Positions 1 through 7,103 of a stretch of DNA of 10,815 nucleotides are shown here, piece after piece. A model generated the notes under the pieces. That model saw nothing but the letters and a program-made list of their open reading frames with translations. It searched no databases and was not told the origin of the DNA. The position numbers were made by a program, and so were the translations under genes. The first letter of the stretch is position 1; each line of letters begins with the position of its first letter. Source of the stretch: Phoronis ovalis (taxonomy: Eukaryota > Phoronida > Phoronidae); contig JAOXYB010059646.1 of the NCBI GenBank assembly GCA_028565635.1, positions 1 to 10,815 of the forward strand, in the 5' to 3' direction.

Positions 1-275
1 ATTTATGATTAACATAACTTTGTCTTCGTATGATTTTTTTCAGTAGCATCTGGAAACGTGTTATTGCAATAGGGAATGTGTAGAGGATGAAGAACAACTT
101 ATTCTATTTTGTCCTTTTTATCAAGATCTGACTTTATTAATATCTGAGATCAGGTTTGTATTTTTTAAAACCCCTAAGCAAATCTGATGTCAGATGTTGT
201 TCTTCATCCTGTACACATCCCCTATTAACGTGTACAAAATCTTATGTAAAAATGCTTTTTGAATTCTTGTTTCAG
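1..275 (+). other. Intron upstream of the first visible rolling stone exon
   Basis: No exon is supported here. The T-rich tract and TTTCAG before 276 mark the 3' end of an intron. Most of the stretch is taken up by the fold-back repeat at 68-226. Confidence 0.7.
68..226. repeat. Fold-back element with 31-nt inverted arms
   Basis: The left arm (68-98) and right arm (196-226) are reverse complements over 31 nt with only 2 mismatches (29/31). The interval between them is 97 nt. Inside it, ATCTGAC at 126-132 pairs with GTCAGAT at 189-195, directly next to the right arm, so the structure can extend. Arm identity this high over this length is far beyond chance. The element could be a small MITE or a solo fold-back repeat; I could not define a target-site duplication. 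Confidence 0.8.
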
Positions 276-495
276 TGGAGTCAGCGGCCCTCTATATGGT
301 TCGTAATGCACCGTGTAGTGTTCACAAGCTACTTCCTAGCCTTGTTCATTTACCAACAAGTAGTGTACGAATTCAGACCACGGTGGAAATATTTTATTTT
401 ACTAACGCATTGGTGCTACATTTTATTAGTTATCAGTTTAGTTGTCATCACCATAGGAAACGTTGTTGCTTATATTCACGGCAGGAATGCACAGA
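276..495 (+). CDS. rost: rolling stone-like, first visible coding exon
   Basis: Acceptor TTTCAG ends at 275 after a T-rich tract. Donor GTAAGT starts at 496. The exon enters in phase 0 and leaves after one base of a codon. It encodes residues 1-73 of the visible protein, including the first two membrane segments (around 8-31 and 40-67) separated by a short RPRWK loop. The reading frame stays open upstream to 156, but that part is intronic repeat sequence. Confidence 0.88.
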
Positions 496-3400
496 GTAAG
501 TTTGAACGGTTAAAGTGACTATTTTTTATTTAAATGAAAACAATATCCCATGAGCAATAGGTCTAGTCTATATTAAGAAAGTAAATAATGGTTAAGTTTC
601 AATTATTAATAGATAAAAAATTCAACAGAAAATAGATAAAAAAGAACTGAATTATAATTTTGCTTATTTTTTTACTTTCTTCTTATTCAGTCTTCTACTC
701 ACATGTAAATAGGTTTTTTCGCGCTTTGTATGTGAAGTTTGGGTAACGTCACGAAACACAAACATATTCCATTTTAACAGACTGCAACGCGACGTACAGT
801 GTTTCCCTAGTGATAAAATAGATTGTTCTTTATCATTTTTTGCGTTTTATATAGTATTTCACGTGATAGCGCATACGTTCACTGCAAAACGTTAAAGTAT
901 AGCGTGGAAACTGTAGCACATGACGTATCGTTTAGAAACTAGCACTATATTTTCATGTGAATTTTTTATCTACAAATAATTAAAGTATAACTATTATTTT
1001 ATTTACTTTCCTAATATATGCTAGACCTATTTCCCATGGGGTAAGTAGTTTATCACTTTTCTTTCACCGATGATATATATCCCAGCTTTGGCCCGTAGGA
1101 ACATTCCGTAGCAACGGCGGAAAATGAATGATGACGTATATCTTTAAGATTGCGTAGATTATTGTGAGTTATAGCTATAATGGAAAATAGCCTATTTTCA
1201 TTGACAAAAATAATAGATAGTAATTTTGTTACGCATACAAGCTAATGCGTTTGAAATAATTTCTGTAAGATGCAATATGTGAAGTAAAAATTGCCAAATC
1301 CTCAAAGTTTAATTTTTGGCTTAAACACAACAAAGCTATTTTAATTCTTTATCTTTTGCAAAATAGTAATCATAAATTTGATCATTTGTGTTAAATGCGT
1401 TTATAAAATGAGCACTAGGCAAAACAAGTAAAGAAATAAAACTATAATTCTTTATATACCTTACATCTATTGCCATTGGTTTAGTTAGGTTCCGTTAAAA
1501 ATTACAACTCGTTCAATTCTCGGCACAATAATGTACGATCCTATGGGATTGCAAGGAATATTTTGCAAAAAAAAAGTTGATTTACATAAAAAAATCCACC
1601 GGGCAGTTTTATATTAGTACACAGCTAAAACAACCTCAGCAGCGTCAAAGCTTTGCTTGTGTAACATGTTTTAAAATACTATTTTACAAACGCATATTTT
1701 ATAACCTGAGTTCCTTTTTATCCCCGGTCCAAGAAATAAAGCACACTTGTTTTTTGACCCGATTTTCTTCTTTATTTAAGCTAATTGTGACAACTGAAAA
1801 ATGCTTGCGCTACTTAAAAATCACTTATTTAAAAAAAAAAATTACGATTGATTGTGTAATCTGTGGAAACTCTCGATTATATTGTTAAAATTAAGAAGAG
1901 TTTAAGTTAGGTTCATGTAAATGCACAAGTCTATTAACACGTTACTAGACCTCTAGCTCCTGGAAATTTGGAATTCTACATAATTAAATTACTGCACGAG
2001 GTCTGTGTAGTTTATCTATAGATTACATATGCACAATACCAATGAAACACAACATTTTAAACAAAATTAAAACACCCTTTATCATAAACTTTAAACTACG
2101 ATTTCACTGTATTTATAAATGGATGACATTGTTGTCAGTTTGGTATAAGACGTTTTTGAAAACATTATTTTATCAATTGTCACACTACATAAATAAACTG
2201 GAGCAGTCAGTGTTATTTTTTCATAGGTTTTCCAGTGTACGATAAAGTCAAAAGGTGGATGAAAGCAATGTGGGTCTTCAATAACATAGCGTTCCCATCA
2301 GCGCTAACAGTTACTGTCTTATACTGGGTTATAGTATACAACCGTAAGTGCTGCCTTTTGGAACATACTGCACTAAATCTACTCCATTCTCACATCCGAG
2401 TTACCTTTTCACACTATTTATTCCCTTTATTCAATCAATGACTCCAAATTTGTTCTGATAGTCAACAAAGGTACTATTTTTAAATGGAATCTGAGGTGAC
2501 AAAAACGAATCTTTTTCATTTCGTCAGAGGCAATCACTATCGTCTTCTTTATAGCGACGTTTTCTCTGAATATAAGAAATATTACCACACATGCAGTAAA
2601 CTCATTCTACGTGGTATTGGACGTATGGGTCACTGGCATGCCTGTCAGATGGTACCACTTTTATCACACAATGTTATATGGTGCAGCATGGACAACATTT
2701 ACCATAATATATTGGGCCGCCGGTGGTAAGTAAATGTCCAGGGCAACATTTTCCGGCCTTGTGATCCGCCATTATTATATAATGTTTTCTGGATTAGTAG
2801 AACCTAAGGCATTGTTCCGCCAGATAATTTTTTTAAAGAATTGAAACATTTGCTTCACGGCAATCGCCTAACTCTTTAAACGATGTAGAAGGAAACATTT
2901 TCTTTGCTAGTTTAGTAGACTTGCGTACAATGTAAACCTAAATGATTTCTTTGTTCTATTCATACTTTAAATTCTGATTAAAATAAAGCTTAATTTATGA
3001 AGTTTAATTACGGCGCCTTCTTACCAGCTAAAAGAAGAAGGTATGAGTGGTTCAAGATTATATAGTATTTTACATAAGGACAGGGGAGTGAAATTTTAGA
3101 AATATGTAATTTTGGTTACACGCACCCAATAAAAGTATAGATTGTGTTGTATAAGATTGCTAGTTGACAATTTTGACATTTTTACTCTTATTTCTTCATT
3201 TATAATAATAATAATATCAATAAATCGCTTTCAGTAGTGAAAATAGAAATTAAACCTTATATGATGTGACAGCAAGTCAGCAAAATTTTAAGAGAAACAA
3301 TGTAATATCCCTTTTATTGTTAGGTCTATTTTAATTGCGATAAGGTTAGCATGATTAACAACGTCGGTGAATCCATGACAATTTATTCTGGTAATTTATG

Positions 3401-3900
3401 TGAAAAAAAACCCAAAAATAATACAAACACATAATGCTCCGGACAATTAAATTCAATCACAATAAATTAAAGAAAAAAGTAAAAATACCACAGGCTACAA
3501 TACCCCACCCTACAATCAACTGAAATAATCGTAGGTCGTGGTAATTTCTGTTGTTCTTAAACAGCACAGATTAGAAATTTAAAACCTAAAACCTGGAGTT
3601 TGCTGGTACATAGTTTCTTTGATTCTGTGTAACATACAAGCTTAATACACTCACTGTAAACTTTTATTACATTCGTATTTTACAGGGACAAATGAGCACG
3701 ACGAGCCATACATCTATAGTGTTATAGACTACGGTGGTAGTCCCGCAAAGGCAGTTGGTTATATCATTTTTGTTGTTGTGGTTATAGTTTTGATATTTCA
3801 CTCTGTACATTTTGGTATTTACAAGCTGAGAAATTTCATTTGGGACAAATGCTACAAAGGTCGTCGGGCAAACTTTAATATGGAACTAGGCGCAATTTAA
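276..3900 (+). CDS. rost: Protein rolling stone-like multi-pass membrane protein (5' partial, 4 exons visible)
   Basis: Coding exons are 276-495, 2227-2343, 2555-2725 and 3686-3900 (stop TAA 3898-3900). They join in phase with GT...AG introns to give 240 residues. Hydrophobic segments lie near residues 8-31, 40-67, 89-111, 126-143, 146-168 and 193-215, so about six membrane passes are visible. Family-type landmarks are the WKYFILLTHW stretch (37-46), THAVNSFYVVLD (124-135) and GGTNEHDEPYIYSVIDY (169-185). The tail after the last membrane segment is basic (KLRNFIWDKCYKGRR, 216-230), suggesting a cytoplasmic C-terminus. Drosophila rolling stone is a plasma-membrane protein needed for myoblast fusion; that role is family knowledge and is not shown here. 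The first visible exon begins in phase 0 at a Trp, and no credible exon lies in 1-275, so the start codon is off the left edge. Family members are somewhat longer, so a short N-terminal part is probably missing. Identification is confident; function in this animal is inferred. Confidence 0.9.
496..2226 (+). other. rolling stone-like intron, 1,731 bases
   Basis: Besides the MITE-like element at 546-1041, it holds a small GC- and CpG-richer patch (about 1081-1140) and AT-rich sequence. The open frames at 1577-1888 and 2042-2245 have low-complexity, A/T-driven composition and no family resemblance, so I read them as chance. Confidence 0.75.
546..1041. mobile_element. MITE-like DNA transposon remnant with about 80-bp TIRs and TA flanks
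   Basis: The left terminus (about 546-624) and right terminus (about 958-1041) are reverse complements with small indels. A 32-nt core (556-587 against 1000-1031) has 3 mismatches, and a 14-nt inner block (611-624 against 958-971) is exact. The ends read TCCCATGAGCAATAGG and CCCCATGGGAAATAGG inward. Each end is directly bordered by TA (544-545 and 1042-1043), fitting the TA target duplication of Tc1/mariner- or PIF-type elements. The interior of about 330 bases has no coding sequence, so the element is non-autonomous. It sits in the first visible rolling stone intron. Confidence 0.82.
2227..2343 (+). CDS. rost: rolling stone-like, second visible exon
   Basis: The acceptor chosen is TTTTTTCATAG ending at 2226; a second in-frame acceptor (TTTTCCAG) ends at 2235. 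Donor GTAAGT starts at 2344. The exon encodes residues 74-112: a basic loop (DKVKRWMKAMW) and the third membrane segment ending in TVLYWVIVYN. Phase 1 at both ends. Confidence 0.85.
2555..2725 (+). CDS. rost: rolling stone-like, third visible exon
   Basis: The acceptor CTTCTTTATAG ends at 2554 and the donor GTAAGT starts at 2726. Phase 1 at both ends. It encodes residues 113-169: NITTHAVNSFYVVLDVW, then MPVRWYHFYHTMLYGAAW, then TIIYWAAGG. The sequence can be read open in another frame here too, but only this frame joins both neighbours and gives family-like protein. Confidence 0.88.
2726..3685 (+). other. rolling stone-like intron, 960 bases
   Basis: AT-rich sequence with a short (TAA)n run near 3201-3217. 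I see no other gene, structural RNA or clear repeat in it. Confidence 0.7.
3686..3900 (+). CDS. rost: rolling stone-like, last coding exon
   Basis: The acceptor TATTTTACAG ends at 3685. The exon continues the split Gly codon and encodes residues 170-240, ending at TAA 3898-3900. It contains the extracellular-type loop TNEHDEPYIYSVIDYGGSP, the last membrane segment (VGYIIFVVVVIVLIFHSVHF) and the basic tail. Confidence 0.9.
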
Positions 3901-4490
3901 TACACGCACCATTATTTTTGTTTCCTCCAATAATAAGATGCATAAAACTTTATTTTTTGCTGGATCTTATTTTTAGTGTATTTATTATCACAAACAAGGA
4001 TCTGGAAAGAAACACATACCAAAAGGTTAAATGGTGGTAGACTGCTTCCTTATTACAACACCATTGCCATACCTAGTAGGTTTTGGTGCGCATGTCAATT
4101 ACGTACAGAAATTTGTTCTGATCTGTGATATCAAAATGTTTACAGAAACAGGACAAGGTAAATTGGTGGTTTGGGATAAGTTGTTAAGTATGGATGCGAA
4201 ACAGTGAAGGGTAACAGATTTCACTGTCAATTGGCACTGGTTGTTCAGAATAGGTAAAGAAAGAATACCAGGATGTCTATTTTTAATTGTTACATTTCCT
4301 AAGAATCGAATTTGCTGCTGTTTGCAACGAAGTGAAACCTCTTGATATTATGGTATGTGGTACAATGCCCGTGATAACAAATAACAATATCACAGATCAC
4401 ATCTCATTGCAAATGGCACTAATATGTAATAGTGTGACTAAAATTTTGTATGTAAACTTTCAAAGTTTTTTATATTCTTGTGAATATATT

Positions 4491-4496
4491 TTTATT
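4491..4496 (-). promoter_or_regulatory. Candidate poly(A) signal AATAAA for NDUFS4
   Basis: On the minus strand AATAAA lies about 415 bases after the NDUFS4 stop and is the first canonical signal met there. If used, the 3' UTR includes all four copies of the 38-bp minisatellite. Not proven; a weaker signal nearer the stop could be used instead. Confidence 0.4.
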
Positions 4497-4575
4497 TAAG
4501 TATTGTTTCTTTTACACACACATACTAGCCAAACCAATCAAAGTATATATTAAAGTTATTATTACAAATATCCCA

Positions 4576-4727
4576 GATACATCAGTATTCTAATGTAGGT
4601 AGTATCACTTTTGGATACATCAGTATTCTAATGTAGGTAGTATCACTTTTGGATACATCAGTATTCTAATGTAGGTAGCATCACTTTTAGATACATCAGT
4701 ATTCTAATGTAGGTAGTATCACTTTTG
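4576..4727. repeat. Minisatellite, 4 tandem copies of a 38-bp unit
   Basis: Copies are 4576-4613, 4614-4651, 4652-4689 and 4690-4727, each beginning GATACATCAGTATTC. Copies 1, 2 and 4 are identical. Copy 3 differs at two bases (a C for T at 4679 and an A for G at 4689). The array lies 3' of NDUFS4 and probably in its 3' UTR. Near-identical copies point to recent expansion. Confidence 0.95.
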
Positions 4728-4909
4728 TTTCCCAATATATTTTTGAAAATCCTTGCGTAAGTTCTACAATTTTGTCATGTAATGGCATCTTGTAACCATC
4801 TTCTACTCTCAAAACTTGCCTTTAAAAGCCTTTGTTGGCAACACAGTTGTGAAGTCTGTAGGACATCTTCAATAAATTATTTACACAAATACAATAAGTA
4901 AACTATGAA

Positions 4910-5013
4910 CTATTTTGTTGATATTCGTGTTCTTTTATTCCATGAAAAGTTAGCTCCATATGATTTCGGTTTCGGTTTTGGCCATTCTCTTTCTTCTATA
5001 TGATATTCCCAAC
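4910..5013 (-). CDS. NDUFS4: NDUFS4 exon 5 and stop
   Basis: The acceptor TTTTCTTGTAG precedes 5013. It encodes residues 138-171 ([18 protein letters not shown] ... NKRTRISTK) and the stop TAG at 4912-4910. The KPKPK stretch and the RTRISTK end are as expected for the family. Confidence 0.96.
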
Positions 5014-6807
5014 CTACAAGAAAATCACACTTCATAATGTTACTAATAGTCAGTACATAGAAATGCCTGGACAATAAGAGAGTTATTCAGATGATATTCC
5101 CCACATATATCTCTAATTTTAATGTTAAACTCCCTTGAAACTCATTCTTGTTTTATAAATCCTGCAACATCACACTTAAAAGTTCCTTTCAGGTGCCACA
5201 AGATGTTGTGGTGCGTAGATATAAAATACAACTAATCTGTCCTTAAAGCAAAATATGATTTTCAATGCCATGCATTCATTATCTGATTATGACTGGTTGA
5301 TTCTTAATAATAACTGGTAACAGTTTAAATGGAAAACTTACCATTTTTCTCACAGTATGCAGACGCATCTTCTGCAGTTCTGAACCTCAAGTTTATATTT
5401 GACAGTGGATCAGCACTGAAAAATTATAGATGAATTTCAGCAAAAGTATTAAACTGCATGGTGATATATTAAAGATTTTTGTGACATATTACGAGCTGAT
5501 TCAGCAAGTGTGCTCAATACTAATTGAATTGTCAATTTATACAAAAAAAAATTCTATATACAATATATTAAGTACAGATATTAAACTTGAAAATAATTGG
5601 CATCATATAATTATTATTAAAAAAAAATGTTGTTGACATTATATTTTTAGAAAAAACAGACAGATAAATGTTAAGTGTAGGTATGCCACTTTCTGACACT
5701 GAGAAACACCTCAATACTGTGAACACCACAAAAGCTTACTTGGACTGCCATCCCATTAATGGATTTTCCCATCTCTGCCTGTTATCAAATGCTATTTGCC
5801 AGTTTCGTGTTCCATATGTCCCCGACTGCATAGCTGTACGAGCAGGTACATAGATTCTCACATGGCGTGTTTTTATGTGCTCTTCTGGGATACCAGATAC
5901 AGAAGTAATGTCCATCTGGAAATTACGAAATGGAAACAAAAGTAAGAGAAAGTTAACTACATAATTTAATATAATTGTATGAGCTGCAGTGTATCTGTCT
6001 CCACCAAAAACATGTTTATCTATGTTTTATCTAGTGTACTATTTTTTCAATAATGAAACAAAGAAACTTGTAAAGATGCCATTAGAATTAGCATTGGGTA
6101 ACAGAAATGTATTAATAGAAAAATCAAACACATCAAGCTGCCCCCTCTGATTAAAATTCAACTACATAATTATGTTACACAAACAAATCTATCCACATTC
6201 ATTTGACACATCTAAGTCTAAACTGGCTGTTAAAGGTCATGGGGACAACTTTAACACCCTAAAGAAAATAGTGGTTTAAGGAACAGTGCTGTTTAGAACC
6301 TTTGCATCCACTTCAATGGTTTCTACTTCAGTATGTTCTCGTGATGTTTGAACAGTCTTTGGTTTTGCATCATAAAGACCACTAGAAGTTGATAATGCTC
6401 TGTAAGTAAACAGGATCATGTGGGTTAACAGGGCATGAACAGTTACTACCTGTAAAGAAAATAATAACACATTCCCTGCCTAACGTTGAATTGCACCATA
6501 CCTGTTGCGAAATGATTATGTTTGGGGTACTAATCTTGAAAACTCATCGGATTAAGCATTAAAAACGTAAAAGCTGCAAGTCGTCATGGGGCTATCGTTA
6601 AAAATTCTGTCTGACACGAACCGACGAATTGCCTTAGAGGTTTTTTACAACTAACAGTCTGCATTGTTATCGTTATCAGTGCAAAGACAGACATCACAGA
6701 CATATAAGGTGAACTGTTACTAAAAATGCATCACAAAAACCAGACCTGAGACCATTGAAACGCATAAAAAGCTCAGAACATCTTCGAATGATTAAAGAGG
6801 ATGCCAT
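4910..6807 (-). CDS. NDUFS4: NADH:ubiquinone oxidoreductase subunit S4 (complex I 18-kDa subunit), complete, 5 exons
   Basis: Exons in transcript order are 6807-6746, 6399-6300, 5915-5740, 5415-5342 and 5013-4910, joining in phase to 171 residues (human protein 175). NDUFS4 is an accessory subunit of mitochondrial complex I on the matrix arm, near the NADH-oxidising module, needed for assembly and stability of that module. Residues 1-21 ([10 protein letters not shown]..., with R8, R9, R16, R21) look like a mitochondrial targeting peptide. The family core is plain: [19 protein letters not shown] (62-80), MQSG (83-86), RWENPLMGW (102-110), ADPLSN (114-119), then [16 protein letters not shown] (152-167). 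The C-terminal RTRISTK keeps the RVS-type serine (S169) discussed as a PKA site in mammals. The start at 6807 has a good context (GGAAGATGG). The gene is convergent with rolling stone and head-to-head with the RNF126-type gene. Two donors (6745, 6299) depart from the usual GTRAGT. Confidence 0.97.
5014..5341 (-). other. NDUFS4 intron 4, 328 bases
   Basis: AT-rich, with a short imperfect hairpin near 5194-5214 (CCACAA ... TTGTGG). Nothing else seen. Confidence 0.7.
5342..5415 (-). CDS. NDUFS4: NDUFS4 exon 4
   Basis: Acceptor TTTTTCAG, donor GTAAGT. It encodes residues 113-137 ([24 protein letters not shown]), corresponding to the [24 protein letters not shown] region of the human protein. Confidence 0.96.
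5416..5739 (-). other. NDUFS4 intron 3, 324 bases
   Basis: AT-rich, with A-runs. The plus-strand open frame at 5430-5636 is low-complexity and not supported as a gene. Confidence 0.7.
5740..5915 (-). CDS. NDUFS4: NDUFS4 exon 3, conserved core
   Basis: Acceptor TTTCCAG, donor GTAAGC. It encodes residues 55-112 plus two bases of N113, holding most of the conserved core from DITSVSG to NPLMGWQS. Phase 0 in, phase 2 out. Confidence 0.96.
5916..6299 (-). other. NDUFS4 intron 2, 384 bases
   Basis: Ordinary AT-rich intron sequence. Its 5' splice site is the unusual GTTCTA. I see no repeat or RNA gene. Confidence 0.65.
6300..6399 (-). CDS. NDUFS4: NDUFS4 exon 2
   Basis: The acceptor is TGTTTACTTACAG. 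It encodes residues 21-54 ([14 protein letters not shown] ... VETIEVDAK). The end of this exon and the start of the next, [17 protein letters not shown], match the family's VDEKLDITTLTG-type junction. The donor is AAG|GTTCTA, which is weak. This is the least conserved part of the protein. Confidence 0.88.
6400..6745 (-). other. NDUFS4 intron 1, 346 bases
   Basis: AT-rich. An alternative acceptor (TTCTTTACAG ending at 6450) keeps an open frame into exon 2, but its phase does not fit exon 1. No other structure seen. Confidence 0.65.
6746..6807 (-). CDS. NDUFS4: NDUFS4 exon 1
   Basis: It encodes M1-L20 plus two bases of R21, the start of the mitochondrial presequence. The donor reads CAG|GTCTGG. 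The phase-2 end fits the acceptor at 6400-6401 exactly, giving [12 protein letters not shown] across the junction. Confidence 0.88.
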
Positions 6808-7019
6808 CTTCCTTTTGGGTATATAACTAGATTTGAAATGTGGAATAATTTTCAGTTATTATTATTTTTCTTTATAACCAGCACATAAAACCACATGAAA
6901 TAAAATATTTATCTTTTTTTGTTATAATTTAGAAAGTAGACAAATAATAAGAAACTAAAAATAAATGTTAATGGTACCTTTTCCTGTGGTTTATAGTAGA
7001 AACTTAGCACTGCGTAAAG
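6808..7019. promoter_or_regulatory. Probable bidirectional promoter between NDUFS4 and the RNF126-type gene
   Basis: Only 212 bases separate two opposed start codons, so both 5' UTRs and core promoters should lie here unless a noncoding exon sits inside a neighbour. The stretch is very AT-rich and almost without CpG. TATA-like words occur on each side (TTTATAG near 6990 for the plus gene; TTATAAAG on the minus strand near 6870), too weak to call. Both starts read AAGATGGC; the plus-strand one, AAAGATGGCGG, resembles a YY1 motif, which in other animals often overlaps start sites. Confidence 0.6.
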
Positions 7020-7103
7020 ATGGCGGAGTCAGATCAAACGTCTCGTGCTGCAGACAAATATTTTTGCCATGAATGTAGTCGAGAAATTAGCGTTAAACTG
7101 CCG
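7020..7103 (+). CDS. RNF126: RNF126-like exon 1
   Basis: It encodes M1-P28 with the first zinc-ribbon pair (C16, C19). The start codon sits in AAAGATGGCGG. Donor GTGAGC at 7104. Phase 0 out. Confidence 0.92.

Larger units (their letters stand above)
3901..4909. other. Tail-to-tail intergenic region with the 3' UTRs of rolling stone and NDUFS4
   Basis: The two stop codons face each other across 1,009 bases. For rolling stone, no AATAAA occurs close after the stop; candidates are ATTAAA at 4549-4554 and AATAAA at 4871-4876, both far away. For NDUFS4, the nearest AATAAA on the minus strand is at 4496-4491. An 8-bp hairpin (4201-4208 with 4220-4227) is present. The open frame at 4287-4499 looks like chance. 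Confidence 0.6.

Noticed and set aside
156-275. Upstream part of the open frame that runs into the first rolling stone exon
   Set aside because: It lies before a strong acceptor (TTTCAG at 275), overlaps the fold-back repeat, and is Cys/Ser-rich with no likeness to the rolling stone N-terminus.
1577-1888. 103-codon open frame in the rolling stone intron
   Set aside because: Composition follows A/T runs (many K, I, F, L), no family features, no splice or promoter context.
2042-2245. 67-codon open frame ahead of a rolling stone exon
   Set aside because: Intronic; ends a few bases into the exon in another frame.
2484-2729. 81-codon open frame over the third visible rolling stone exon
   Set aside because: Wrong frame; a different frame of the same exon gives the conserved protein and fits both splice phases.
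4287-4499. 70-codon open frame in the tail-to-tail region
   Set aside because: No recognisable features; lies in probable UTR sequence.
6400-6449. Upstream alternative start of NDUFS4 exon 2 (acceptor at 6450)
   Set aside because: Its phase does not match exon 1 (phase 2), and the added residues [14 protein letters not shown] have no counterpart in the family. The acceptor at 6400 fits both tests.
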